In this document: positions 55,390 to 64,000 of the stretch, one piece after another | How the letters are laid out: every line of letters begins with the position of its first letter | How positions within the stretch are numbered: position 1 is the first letter of the stretch | Source of the DNA: Cohaesibacter haloalkalitolerans | GTDB lineage: Bacteria; Pseudomonadota; Alphaproteobacteria; Rhizobiales; Cohaesibacteraceae | Length of the DNA stretch: 64,000 bases | Direction of reading: 5' to 3' | Assembly: GCF_003574655.1 (NCBI RefSeq) | Contig: NZ_QNUM01000011.1 | Location: 16,786 to 80,785, forward strand | The notes under the pieces: model-generated | What the model was told of the DNA's origin: nothing | The model's database searches: none | Seen by the model: the letters and a program-made list of their open reading frames with translations, nothing else | Made by a program: the position numbers and the translations under genes

Positions 55390-56256
55390 ATGCGTCTTGA
55401 TCAGAAGATTGCCGAAATGGCCAGGCGTCTTGCCGATGAAGGCATCGAGACGGCACGACTGGATGCCCGTTTGCTGGCGTCACATGGGCTGTCGCTTTCG
55501 GAGACGGACATCATCCTGCAATTTGACCGGTCGCTCGATGCCGATGAGATGGCTCTGCTTGATGCCTTCATCGCTCGCCGAGCCGAGCGCGAGCCGATTG
55601 CCCATATTCTGGGGTATCGGGAATTTTGGGGCCTTGATTTCAAGGTTACCAAAGACACGCTGGTGCCGAGACCGGACAGCGAGACGCTGGTGGCCGGGGT
55701 GCTCGACCGCATTGCCGATAAAAGGGCTCCTCTGAAGCTGGTTGACATCGGAACGGGAACCGGGTGCCTCCTGCTTTCCCTGCTGTCCGAATTGCCCAAT
55801 GCGCGAGGGGTCGGGTCGGACATCTCGCCTGCAGCTCTGGCTGTTGCGCAAGAGAATGCGCAGAGTCTGGGCCTTTCCGGGCGGGTGGCCTTTGTCGAGG
55901 CCAGCTACGCAGACGCCTTTGCCGGAGGCATGGACATCCTGATTTCCAATCCGCCCTATCTGGCGGAAACGGAGATGGCGGATATCGAGCGGGATGTGGC
56001 CGATTATGATCCGCTCGGGGCGCTGGTCTCCGGGGCGACGGGGCTTGAAGCCTATGAAGCCATCTTCGCCGCCATTGCCAGCTGGCAACAGAAGCCTTCC
56101 CTGATGGCATTCGAGTTCGGATATCGCCAGGCAGCGGCGGTCAAATCTCTTGCCCAAGTGCATGGGCTGGCAGAGGAAAACGATACCCATTGCCACATTT
56201 TACAGGATCTTGGCGGCCAAAATCGCATATTGTTGCTCGAAACGCACCCAATCTAA
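55390..56256 (+). CDS. prmC: PrmC, release factor glutamine methyltransferase
   Basis: The 288-residue enzyme has motif I LVDIGTGTGCLLLSLLSEL (about 119) and the catalytic NPPY in ISNPPYLAETEM (about 190), the marks of glutamine methyltransferases. It methylates Gln in the GGQ motif of release factors. It follows prfA by 45 bases on the same strand, the normal order. The N-terminal helical domain (1-80) binds the release factor. Confidence 0.96.
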   Translation: MRLDQKIAEMARRLADEGIETARLDARLLASHGLSLSETDIILQFDRSLDADEMALLDAFIARRAEREPIAHILGYREFWGLDFKVTKDTLVPRPDSETLVAGVLDRIADKRAPLKLVDIGTGTGCLLLSLLSELPNARGVGSDISPAALAVAQENAQSLGLSGRVAFVEASYADAFAGGMDILISNPPYLAETEMADIERDVADYDPLGALVSGATGLEAYEAIFAAIASWQQKPSLMAFEFGYRQAAAVKSLAQVHGLAEENDTHCHILQDLGGQNRILLLETHPI

Positions 56257-56634
56257 GCCTTTTTGCCAAACTTCTGTTGAAAGCGGCTGTTGCCCTTGGA
56301 CAAAAAAACTCAATGGGCTTGAATTTGCGCCGTAAGTCGATAAGTTGATTTCACCAAGAGCAAAATCCGGCTGATTTGCGTTGCAAAGTACAGCTGGCGA
56401 CGGGGTCCGGATCAGACATGTCTGAAGCTTATGGTTCCCGGTAGCGGATTTCAGATTTTATTCAGTCAAAGAAGCCATTCGATCATTGAATCGATAAAGC
56501 TCGTGACTTTTCAAACAGGTTGACAACCCGGTGTCATGGTCTGAGGGATCAGGTCAAGTCCTGCGTCCGTTGGGCGCTTGCAATCAGTTTGCCTTGCTGA
56601 ACCTTTTGGTCGGCCTATTTACGAGAGAAAAACA
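56257..56634. other. Intergenic between prmC and DUF4167 gene
   Basis: It likely contains the promoter of the DUF4167 gene, with a GAGAG ribosome-binding site near 56624. No gene was recognised. Confidence 0.5.
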
Positions 56635-57246
56635 ATGCGACAGAGCCAGAAAAGCAGCCGGACACGCAGTCGCGGGCGCAAGCCTTCCAATCCGCTGTCC
56701 AGATCCTATGACAGCAATGGACCGGATGTAAAAATTCGTGGCACAGCCAGCCATATCGCCGAGAAATATCAGTCTCTCGCCCGGGATGCCCAGGCGTCCG
56801 GTGACATGGTGATGGCCGAAAACTACTACCAGCACGCTGAGCATTATCTGCGTATCATCGCGGCGGCTCAGCCTGCAACCCGCGAAGAGATGCGCCCGGT
56901 CAATGGCTCCGGCGAGCAGCCCGTTATCGAGCGGTCTTCCCGCAAGTCTTCGATGTCCGAGATCACTGGTGACGAGCCGCAGCCGGATATCAATGGCTTT
57001 GAAGACACCGCCGTCGAGATGGAAGTGGCCGTTTTCGATCCGCAGCAGGATGATGACGGTGATGATTCCGATCAGCCGGATATCCCGGTTGTGGCGGAAA
57101 GCGACAAGGAAGATGACGGCAAGGCCGCTCCTCGTCGTCGCCGTCGCACGACCTATCGTTCTCGCAAGAAGCCAGCTGGCGCCGACAAGGATGGCGAAGG
57201 CGCTTCTGCTGTTGAAGGTCCTCAGCCGGTTATCGCTGAAGACTGA
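56635..57246 (+). CDS. DUF4167 protein, probably RNA-binding
   Basis: The 203-residue protein begins with a very basic Ser/Arg segment (MRQSQKSSRTRSRGRKPSNP), then a conserved DUF4167 core (GTASHIAEKYQSLARDAQAS, DMVMAENYYQHAEHYLRII, about 35-75), and an acidic middle with a basic C-terminal block (RRRRRTTYRSRKKP). The family is typical of alphaproteobacteria next to prmC. The function is unknown; the basic ends suggest RNA or ribosome binding. Terminator follows. Confidence 0.92.
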   Translation: MRQSQKSSRTRSRGRKPSNPLSRSYDSNGPDVKIRGTASHIAEKYQSLARDAQASGDMVMAENYYQHAEHYLRIIAAAQPATREEMRPVNGSGEQPVIERSSRKSSMSEITGDEPQPDINGFEDTAVEMEVAVFDPQQDDDGDDSDQPDIPVVAESDKEDDGKAAPRRRRRTTYRSRKKPAGADKDGEGASAVEGPQPVIAED

Positions 57247-57274
57247 GCACCGGCTCACTGATTTGCAGACTTTA

Positions 57275-57297
57275 AACCCGCCTTCTCGGCGGGTTTT
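57275..57297 (+). terminator. Intrinsic terminator after DUF4167
   Basis: CCCGCC pairs with GGCGGG around a short loop, followed by TTTTTT. It is placed 29 bases after the stop. Confidence 0.9.
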
Positions 57298-57327
57298 TTC
57301 TTTTCAAGGTCCTTGGTCTGCCATCGT

Positions 57328-57360
57328 CAGAGCACAGTCAGAGCACAGTCAGAGCACCGT
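57328..57360. repeat. 11-bp tandem repeat at the 3' end of the MOSC gene
   Basis: CAGAGCACAGT occurs twice exactly and once as CAGAGCACCGT. The MOSC stop codon lies in the middle of it, so slippage by 11 bases would alter the protein C-terminus. Confidence 0.8.
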
Positions 57361-58107
57361 CAGGGCGGCTCCGGTTTGCAGCGAGCCGCTTTGCAGAGGC
57401 ATCAGGTGAATGCCGCAGTCGCAATGGTCATAATGGGTCATCAGCAGCTTGGGAATATTCTGGTCCCGTTCACCGGTCGCTGGATTGGCGTTGGTCGCCG
57501 CGCAGCGCTGGGTGCGCTTGCGGACGGTGAAGCGGAGATCTCCGATGGTGATATCCTTGCCAATCCAGTCATGTTCCTGCCACGGCTTTGCGCCTTCGAT
57601 ATAGAAATTGCCGCGGAAGCGCAGGGGATCGAGATCGGCACCCGCCTTTTCGCTGATATCCCGGACTGACGCCAGATTGATCAGGGTAACATCCTGGGTT
57701 TTTGAATCGGTGAAGGAAAAGCCATCGGCATGCAACAGGCGTGGCGCACCGCGCAAAGGTTTGTTGCAGTAGGTGGCCAGATAATCGAGCACGTCCTGCA
57801 TTGAGGCCGGATCGAACAGATTGCCGCTGGCAACCTGCTCACCGTCTTTCGATATAGTGAAGGCGCCGGTCTCCGGTTCGAATGCGGATTTGAGGGCTGC
57901 CAGCTCCGGCTGCTTCATCAGCATCAGAAAATGAACCTTGGATAGGTGGGCCGGACTGTTCTGGTCAAAGCCGCTGTCGCCATTCTCAATGGCAAAGGCC
58001 CTGTCCCATGGCAGCGGCTTCCCTTCCAGAACCTCAACGGCGGTCAGTTTCTGGGGCGTAAATCCCTTGATCGGATAGCGATAGATTGCGTTTAGCAAGA
58101 TGGTCAT
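57349..58107 (-). CDS. MOSC-domain protein
   Basis: The 252-residue protein has an N-terminal MOSC beta-barrel domain (YRYPIKGFTPQKL, about residue 9) and a C-terminal MOSC domain with the conserved Cys in RTQRCAATNANPATGERD (about 205), which in the family holds or moves sulfur or molybdenum cofactor. It is divergent from clpB. The partner or substrate is unknown; YiiM and mARC-type relatives detoxify N-hydroxylated compounds. Confidence 0.9.
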   Translation of the reverse strand: MTILLNAIYRYPIKGFTPQKLTAVEVLEGKPLPWDRAFAIENGDSGFDQNSPAHLSKVHFLMLMKQPELAALKSAFEPETGAFTISKDGEQVASGNLFDPASMQDVLDYLATYCNKPLRGAPRLLHADGFSFTDSKTQDVTLINLASVRDISEKAGADLDPLRFRGNFYIEGAKPWQEHDWIGKDITIGDLRFTVRKRTQRCAATNANPATGERDQNIPKLLMTHYDHCDCGIHLMPLQSGSLQTGAALTVL

Positions 58108-58197
58108 CAGGTCTGCTTTCGTTTGGAAAAAGCCGCAACCCCGGGGTAAGGCTGGCAGGGTAGGCTGAAGCGGAAATTATTTGATACTTGCCTCTTT

Positions 58198-58215
58198 TGT
58201 TGCGCAAATGCAACA
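58198..58215. promoter_or_regulatory. Inverted repeat upstream of clpB
   Basis: TGTTGC and GCAACA are separated by six bases in the divergent MOSC/clpB promoter region, overlapping a TTGCGCAA palindrome. Its role is unknown; a heat-shock or stress regulator site is possible. A clear RpoH promoter with a 17-base spacer was not found. Confidence 0.4.
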
Positions 58216-58383
58216 CCATATTGAGGGGGACACCTCTCTGGCTCATGCAGCAGGGGGGAGGACTGACGTGTCGACTTGCTCGCTGGAAGAGGTCAGGAGC
58301 TTGTGCGATAGTCAAATTCAATCGTGGCGTCTCGATCATGCCAATGGATGGATGATCAGGATTGCGCACAAAGGAGAGTGACA

Positions 58384-60969
58384 ATGAATTTGGAACGCTA
58401 CACAGAGCGTGCGCGCGGCTTCATGCAGTCAGCGCAGACATATGCCATCGGGCAGGGGCATCAGGCCTTTTTGCCGGAGCATATCCTCAAGGTTCTGATG
58501 GATGACAAGGAAGGCATGGCTTCCGGGCTCATTGATCGGTCTGGCGGGCAATCGGCGCAGGTGCGTCTGCTGCTGGAAGACCGGCTGAAGGCTCTGCCTG
58601 CTGTTTCCGGTTCCGGCGCAGGACAGCTATATCTGTCGCCCGATATGGCCAAGCTGTTTGAAAAGGCCGAAGAGATTGCCAAGAAGGCAGGCGATTCCTA
58701 CGTGACTGTCGAACGTCTGCTTCTGGCCATCAGCATGTTGACGGACAGCGAGGCTGGCAAGATCCTCAGCAAGGCCGGTGTGTCGCCGCAGAATCTCAAT
58801 CGAGCCATCGAGGAAATCCGCAAGGGACGGACGGCTGATTCAGCTTCGGCTGAAGACGGCTATGACGCCCTCAAGAAATATGCCCGCGATCTGACACAGG
58901 ATGCGCGTGACGGCAAGCTCGATCCGGTGATCGGGCGCGATGACGAAATCCGGCGGACCATTCAGGTGCTGTCGCGCCGGACCAAGAACAACCCGGTGCT
59001 GATCGGCGAGCCGGGCGTCGGCAAGACCGCCATTGCGGAAGGGCTGGCGCTCCGGATCATCAATGGCGACGTGCCCGAATCCCTCAAGGAAAAGCGTTTG
59101 CTGGCTCTTGATATGGGTGCCTTGATCGCTGGTGCCAAATATCGTGGCGAGTTCGAGGAGCGTTTGAAGGCGGTATTGAATGAGGTTCAGGCTGCCAGTG
59201 GCGAACTGATCCTGTTCATCGACGAGATGCATACGCTAGTCGGAGCAGGCAAGTCCGATGGTGCCATGGATGCCTCCAACCTGCTGAAACCGGCTTTGGC
59301 GCGGGGTGAGCTGCACTGCGTTGGCGCGACCACGCTGGATGAATATCGCAAGTATGTCGAAAAGGATGCGGCTCTGGCCCGCCGGTTCCAGCCGGTGATG
59401 GTTAATGAGCCGACCGTGGCCGATACGATTTCGATCCTGCGCGGGCTGAAGGAAAAATATGAGCTGCACCACGGGGTCCGCATCAGCGACAATGCGCTGG
59501 TTTCTGCGGCAACCCTGTCGGACCGCTATATCACCGACCGGTTCCTGCCGGACAAGGCGATCGACCTGATGGACGAGGCCGCCTCGCGGTTGCGCATGCA
59601 GGTCGATTCCAAGCCCGAAGAGCTGGACGAGCTGGACCGGCGAATCATCCAGTTGAAGATCGAGCGGGAAGCCCTCAAGAAGGAAGAGGACGTTGCCTCC
59701 CGTGACCGGTTGGAAAAACTGGAAGATGAGCTGGTTGATCTCGAAGAGGAATCGGCAGCCCTGACCCAGCGCTGGCAGGCAGAGAAAGACAAGCTTTCCG
59801 ATGCCACCAAGATCAAGGAACAGCTGGACGAGGCACGGGTTCATCTGGCTCAGGCCCAGCGGCGCGGCGATCTGGCCAAGGCCGGTGAGCTGGCCTATGG
59901 CGAAATCCCCCGTCTGGAGGGACTTCTGGCCCAGGTTGAAGAACGCACCCAGCAGTCCAATGCCATGGTCGAACGGTCTGTCCAGCCCGATCACATTGCC
60001 CATGTGATTTCGCGCTGGACCGGTATCCCGGTCGACAAGATGCTCGAAGGCGAGCGGGACAAGCTGTTGCGCATGGAGGCAGAGCTTGGCCAGCGGGTCA
60101 TCGGGCAGGCGGATGCGGTTGCCGCGGTTTCCAAGGCCGTGCGGCGCGCAAGGGCCGGGTTGCAGGATCCGAACAGGCCGATCGGCTCGTTCATGTTCCT
60201 CGGGCCGACCGGTGTGGGCAAGACCGAGCTCACCAAGACGCTGGCCGACTTCCTGTTCGATGACGAGCACGCGATGGTTCGGCTCGACATGTCCGAGTTC
60301 ATGGAAAAGCACTCGGTCGCCCGTCTCATCGGTGCGCCTCCGGGCTATGTGGGCTACGAAGAGGGTGGCGTTCTGACCGAAGCGGTCCGGCGGCGTCCTT
60401 ATCAGGTGATCCTGTTCGACGAGATCGAAAAGGCGCATCCGGATGTCTTCAACGTACTGTTGCAGGTGCTTGACGATGGCCGGTTGACTGATGGCCAGGG
60501 GCGGACGGTTGATTTCCGCAACACCCTGATCATCATGACCTCGAACCTTGGGGCTGAATTCCTGCTTGGCAAGGAGGAAACCGACCTCAAGGATGCCGAC
60601 AAGGAGCGAGTGCTGGAGGTGGTTCGGTCTGCTTTCCGTCCCGAGTTCCTCAACCGGATTGACGAGATCATCATCTTCCATCGCCTGATGCGCGAGCATA
60701 TGGCTTCCATCGTGGCCATTCAGATGAAGCATCTGACCAAGCTGCTGGCCGATCGCAAGATCGAGTTGGTGCTGGATGATGAGGCAACCGAATGGCTGGC
60801 CAACAAGGGCTATGATCCGGCCTATGGTGCACGTCCGCTCAAACGGGTGATTCAGCGCTATATTCAGGATCCGCTGGCCGAAGAGCTGCTTTCGGGTGGC
60901 ATTCTGGATGGGTCCCGCGTGCATGTGCTGGTCAAGGATGATGCCCTGACCTTCGGTGTCGAGGAATAA
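58384..60969 (+). CDS. clpB: ClpB disaggregase
   Basis: The 861-residue protein starts at the ATG at 58384 ([19 protein letters not shown]), with AGGAG upstream. It has the N-domain (1-145), the first ATPase with GEPGVGKT (about 208), a coiled-coil middle domain (about 405-525) and the second ATPase with GPTGVGKT (about 607), typical of ClpB. It works with DnaK to pull apart protein aggregates after heat stress. A bidirectional terminator follows. Confidence 0.98.
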   Translation: MNLERYTERARGFMQSAQTYAIGQGHQAFLPEHILKVLMDDKEGMASGLIDRSGGQSAQVRLLLEDRLKALPAVSGSGAGQLYLSPDMAKLFEKAEEIAKKAGDSYVTVERLLLAISMLTDSEAGKILSKAGVSPQNLNRAIEEIRKGRTADSASAEDGYDALKKYARDLTQDARDGKLDPVIGRDDEIRRTIQVLSRRTKNNPVLIGEPGVGKTAIAEGLALRIINGDVPESLKEKRLLALDMGALIAGAKYRGEFEERLKAVLNEVQAASGELILFIDEMHTLVGAGKSDGAMDASNLLKPALARGELHCVGATTLDEYRKYVEKDAALARRFQPVMVNEPTVADTISILRGLKEKYELHHGVRISDNALVSAATLSDRYITDRFLPDKAIDLMDEAASRLRMQVDSKPEELDELDRRIIQLKIEREALKKEEDVASRDRLEKLEDELVDLEEESAALTQRWQAEKDKLSDATKIKEQLDEARVHLAQAQRRGDLAKAGELAYGEIPRLEGLLAQVEERTQQSNAMVERSVQPDHIAHVISRWTGIPVDKMLEGERDKLLRMEAELGQRVIGQADAVAAVSKAVRRARAGLQDPNRPIGSFMFLGPTGVGKTELTKTLADFLFDDEHAMVRLDMSEFMEKHSVARLIGAPPGYVGYEEGGVLTEAVRRRPYQVILFDEIEKAHPDVFNVLLQVLDDGRLTDGQGRTVDFRNTLIIMTSNLGAEFLLGKEETDLKDADKERVLEVVRSAFRPEFLNRIDEIIIFHRLMREHMASIVAIQMKHLTKLLADRKIELVLDDEATEWLANKGYDPAYGARPLKRVIQRYIQDPLAEELLSGGILDGSRVHVLVKDDALTFGVEE

Positions 60970-61022
60970 CAGCCAAAGGCAATGGCGGTAATGCGTTTCG
61001 CCTTTGCCGTTCCTATCAAACA

Positions 61023-61056
61023 GAAAGCCCCGACAGACATCTGCCGGGGCTTTCTT
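61023..61056. terminator. Bidirectional terminator between clpB and the M23 peptidase gene
   Basis: GAAAGCCCCG pairs with CGGGGCTTTC around a loop, with T-rich and A-rich tails, serving both convergent genes. Confidence 0.88.
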
Positions 61057-61079
61057 TTGTCCGGATGTAACGGGCGTTG

Positions 61080-63101
61080 CTATTCGGTGTCGTTCTGGGC
61101 AACCTTGATCTCGCTGGATTTGCCCAACAGATCGTTGATGCGTTCCTGCTCCTGAGTGAAGCTGGCCAGCATGTCGCCACTGAGAGTGCGGCCGCGCGGC
61201 AGACGGATGCGCATCGGGTCCACATGGCGACCGTTGACCGTCACCTCGTAGTGCAGATGCGGCCCGGTCGACAGGCCGGTGGAACCGACATAGCCGATGA
61301 TCTGGCCCTGATGGACGTAATCGCCAACATCCAGCCCCGATTCGAAGCGGCTCATATGGCCATAGCCGGTGGCATAGCCATTGGTGTGCTGGATTTCGAT
61401 GAAGTTGCCATAGCCGCTGGCCCACTTGCGCGTGATGATGCGGCCATTGCCTGCTGCCATCACCGGTGTGCCACGCGATGCCGACCAGTCGACGCCCTTG
61501 TGCAGGCGCATGATCTTCAGGATCGGATGGCGGCGCCAACCGAACGGCGAGCGGAATTTGGCGCCCGGCACCGGTTTGCGCATCAGGAATTTCTTGGCGC
61601 TGCGGCCGCTCTCGTCATAATAGTCGACGATGCCGTCATCCTGGGTGCGATAGCGATAGTAGCGCTTGGTGACACCATTCAGCTGGATCTCGACGAACAT
61701 GATCTCGGCCTTGTCGCCGTTTTCCGGAACGGAGTGGAAGAGCTGCAGCGAATCGCCCGGCTTCACCATCGCGTTGAAATCGACGTCGAAGGACAGGATC
61801 TTGATCATCTCATCGATCATTTCCGGTTCGATGCCGTTGTTGAGTGCTGTCTGGTAGACCGAGTCATAAACAGTCAGCCGCGGGCCGGTCCTCAGAGTGG
61901 TAAGGGAATCGGGTGTCGCTGACAGGGACAGATCGCCTTCTACCGGCTCGTCGGCGACCTGGAACGTGCCCTGATCAGAACGGGCGACCGTGATCTGGTG
62001 CTCTTCTCCGAGATAGAGACTGATGCGCAGAGGGGAGCGCTCGCGAAGGCCGTCATTGACGAGCTCATAAACGATGCGCATGCGCTGGTTGTTCGACAGA
62101 TCGTCAATGCCGGCCTTGTCGGCGATCAGTTCGGCCAGTTCCGCAGCTTCTTCTTCTGTTGCCTCGTTTTCGAGCAGCAGGTTGCGAACGGTGTCTCCCT
62201 GAACGGCAACGACGATCTTCTCTTCGGTTTCCGTGCCCTGATTGGTGCCTTCGGTCTTGGTGAAGGAACTCATGTTCTCGGGTACGATGCGAATATAGGA
62301 GGGGGCGAGCGCGTCAACGGATGTTGCCGGGAACTCGAAACGCGCCGGGTCGATCACCCCAAAGGCGGGTTGGGTCTGGTTGCTGTCATCGGACAGGAAG
62401 AGTGCAGACTGGTTGACCAGACGCCGCACTTCAAAATTGCTCGGGCCGCCTGCGTCGAGCTCGTAATCGCTGACAAGGTTGAGCGGTTCTGCTCTCAGCC
62501 GCATCTCGCCTTCCACGTTGGCAGAATAGAGCTGGTCGTCCTGCTGGCTGGCGGGCTGTTGCTTTCTGTCGGAAGAAGAGGAGAAGATTCGGACCGGGTC
62601 GAAGGCCGGGAAGGTGATATTCGGGGACTTCTTGGTTTCCAGAGACGCCGAAATCAGCATGAAGGGTTTGGTGGTGACCAGATTCTCATCACCCAAGGTC
62701 GATATGGTGCTGACCTGAATTTCTCGCCGATGCGACACCGGACGAATGGAGCGCGACAGGCGATTGCCCTTGGTGCCTGCGGCGATCAATTCGCCGGGCG
62801 CAAGCGGGTGCGATTCTTCTGCCTGTGTCAGAAAGGCCTGCTCGGTCATCTTGTCCTGGCTTTGAATGCCAGCAACCAGAGCGCCTCCCATCAGGAATAT
62901 GGATGTACAGCCGGTAAGAATGGTGCCGACCAGCCAGCGGATGTTCAGGGTGCGGCGGTCTGGCGGGTTCAAGCGCGCTGATGGCGTCAACAATGCAGGG
63001 GCCTGACCCAGATCGATGCTGGAATCAATGCGTACTGAAGGCTGGGTCTTTTTGACGGGTGCTTTCAGATAGGGCGGCTGGGTCAGAGTTGTTGTGCTCA
63101 T
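61080..63101 (-). CDS. Membrane-anchored M23 family metallopeptidase
   Basis: The 673-residue protein has a cytoplasmic N-terminus (1-52), one membrane segment (about 53-80, RWLVGTILTGCTSIFLMGGA), a long periplasmic linker with a LysM/OapA-like region (about 310-400), and a C-terminal LytM/M23 domain with HKGVDW (about 545) and GPHLHYEV (about 630), the zinc-binding residues. It would cut peptide cross-links in the cell wall during growth or division. The catalytic residues are intact, so it is likely active. Confidence 0.93.
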   Translation of the reverse strand: MSTTTLTQPPYLKAPVKKTQPSVRIDSSIDLGQAPALLTPSARLNPPDRRTLNIRWLVGTILTGCTSIFLMGGALVAGIQSQDKMTEQAFLTQAEESHPLAPGELIAAGTKGNRLSRSIRPVSHRREIQVSTISTLGDENLVTTKPFMLISASLETKKSPNITFPAFDPVRIFSSSSDRKQQPASQQDDQLYSANVEGEMRLRAEPLNLVSDYELDAGGPSNFEVRRLVNQSALFLSDDSNQTQPAFGVIDPARFEFPATSVDALAPSYIRIVPENMSSFTKTEGTNQGTETEEKIVVAVQGDTVRNLLLENEATEEEAAELAELIADKAGIDDLSNNQRMRIVYELVNDGLRERSPLRISLYLGEEHQITVARSDQGTFQVADEPVEGDLSLSATPDSLTTLRTGPRLTVYDSVYQTALNNGIEPEMIDEMIKILSFDVDFNAMVKPGDSLQLFHSVPENGDKAEIMFVEIQLNGVTKRYYRYRTQDDGIVDYYDESGRSAKKFLMRKPVPGAKFRSPFGWRRHPILKIMRLHKGVDWSASRGTPVMAAGNGRIITRKWASGYGNFIEIQHTNGYATGYGHMSRFESGLDVGDYVHQGQIIGYVGSTGLSTGPHLHYEVTVNGRHVDPMRIRLPRGRTLSGDMLASFTQEQERINDLLGKSSEIKVAQNDTE

Positions 63102-63850
63102 TGGGCTTTCAAAATTTGGTCGAGTGTCTGATTTCTACCCGGATCTGCCCGCTTCCGGGCAGTAACTTTATTCAGTGGGAACACCCGGTTTTCTTGCGGC
63201 CTTTTAAAGTTCCTTTAAGGCATCGGAAAAGAGCACGCAATTGCGGCAGAAAAAGGGATCGCGCGTTCTTTGTCCAAGCCTGTAATTTATGGCCCGCATA
63301 TTACCTTATGGCAACCAGAAAACGGCACTGGATGCCGAAAGGATGACGGGGGCAAAGTGGGGCTCCTTGGGCTTTGCCATGTCCGGGGTTTTGTCAGGTG
63401 GGCGGCAAGAAGAAATCAACAAGTCGTGGGAAGGATCACGAGAGAGATTTCTCACTCGCCGACTCGCGATCCTGATTATGTGAAAACCAATCAAGCGGGA
63501 TTCTTGCGATGGCCATGCTTATCCCCGATATCCTCTCGCCAGACGAGCTCACTGTGCAGACTTGGTGGCGATTGCGAACAAAGTCGGGCTGAGCGTTGAT
63601 GAGGGATCTTACGTGCGTCTTTCTATGCTCATATAGCTTGTGTGAAGGAACTGGCGGATTTCAGCCATATCGTAAAATTTGGCGTTTTAAAATGAAGATT
63701 TTTGGGCATCGTAGTTTTGCTTATTTGCGTGTGAGTATTGCGAAGTTGGGAGGTATTGTGACTGTGTGAATTTTGTTATGTATATGTTTTTATTGACAAA
63801 AACATAGTTTTCAACGCATTGGATGAATAAGTTTGAAAAAGTTTTTAGAA
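63102..63850. other. Long intergenic upstream of the rRNA operon
   Basis: The first part holds the promoter of the M23 gene and a CTGCCCG/CGGGCAG hairpin near 63145. Several short frames (for example 63270-63599) lack support. From 63660 it is AT-rich, like UP elements before rRNA promoters, with a second TTGACA box at about 63795. Confidence 0.5.
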
Positions 63851-63855
63851 AGCGT

Positions 63856-63884
63856 TTGACTCTGATTGGGGTGGGGTCTATAAG
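63856..63884 (+). promoter_or_regulatory. Strong sigma-70 promoter of an rRNA operon
   Basis: TTGACT at 63856-63861 and TATAAG at 63879-63884 are separated by exactly 17 bases. An AT-rich upstream stretch precedes it, and a GC-rich leader (cgacagcggcggcgctgctg) follows, as in alphaproteobacterial rrn promoters. The 16S rRNA gene should start just outside the window. No rRNA itself is visible. Confidence 0.82.
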
Positions 63885-64000
63885 TCCGTTCATCGACAGC
63901 GGCGGCGCTGCTGGCGGCGGGGCGGTTCGCCTCAAAATTTGGAATTTGGCGAGTGATTAGGTGCTTGCTTTGAGTTCTGAGAAAAGGCTTTTGGTCTTTT

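Noticed and set aside
58181..58381. 66-codon frame before clpB
   Set aside because: It starts inside the promoter region without a good ribosome-binding site and has no recognisable domain.
59236..61539. 767-codon frame opposite clpB
   Set aside because: Antisense shadow of clpB and the neighbouring gene; no family resemblance.
63270..63599. Overlapping short frames between the M23 gene and the rRNA promoter
   Set aside because: Three frames compete, none has a ribosome-binding site or family match; a gene remnant is possible but cannot be supported.

Overview
The window looks like chromosome of an alphaproteobacterium of the order Hyphomicrobiales (Rhizobiales), possibly a marine Cohaesibacter-like lineage. 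The order call rests on the core gene content and order (secA, parvulin, argJ-mutT, ComF-grxC-nitrilase-DUF1178, ubiG | lysC-ptsP-prfA-prmC-DUF4167, clpB, M23 peptidase) and on an alphaproteobacterial-type rRNA promoter at the right edge. The genus is only a guess. Core genes are GC-rich, whereas the accessory half is a patchwork of about 28 to 60 % G+C in the 60-base lines I counted by hand.

Layout. Positions 1-2772 hold accessory genes on the minus strand: the start of an ImmA/IrrE-like protease, an unknown protein, a sigma-70-like protein and a MbcA/ParS/Xre (DUF2384) antitoxin. Positions 2803-34188 form a genomic island of about 31.4 kb in a tRNA-Arg(CCG) gene. The intact tRNA lies at the right end beside a tyrosine integrase (32986-34044). 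The displaced 3' half of a tRNA-Arg lies at the left end (2773-2820). An identical 18-bp core repeat marks both ends, and a TTTCATGGGC-type double repeat lies just inside each end.

The left part of the island (3.2-5.6 kb) holds worn toxin-antitoxin material: an orphan HigA-like antitoxin, a broken hipB with an in-frame amber codon, a hipA reduced to its N-terminus, and a second DUF2384 antitoxin in inverted orientation to the first. The middle (5.8-26.2 kb) is a dense defence island: a SIR2-like protein; a three-gene operon of a GGCT-fold protein, a PD-(D/E)xK-like protein and a Ski2-like helicase (Hachiman-like); a DUF3883 + DUF429 pair; a four-gene expanded type III restriction-modification locus (SNF2-like helicase, DUF4391, Mod, Res); and a RepB/ParB-like protein with a new N-terminal half, next to a perfect 36-bp palindrome. 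The right part (27-34 kb) holds a pair of unusual tyrosine recombinases with a small leader protein and a convergent HTH gene, twin PemK/MazF-like proteins, and an HTH/excisionase-like gene overlapping the integrase.

From 34.5 kb the DNA is core chromosome: a split Aer-like chemotaxis pair (PAS protein and soluble MCP) separated by a heptamer repeat, secA, a periplasmic parvulin, argJ, mutT, a Flp pilin, an NDUFAF5/BioC-like methyltransferase, comF, grxC, a nitrilase, DUF1178, a membrane MCP, ubiG, lysC, ptsP, prfA, prmC, DUF4167, a MOSC protein, clpB and an M23 peptidase. The window closes on the promoter and leader of an rRNA operon whose 16S gene must lie just outside. All calls come from reading the sequence and recognising families; no database search was run.
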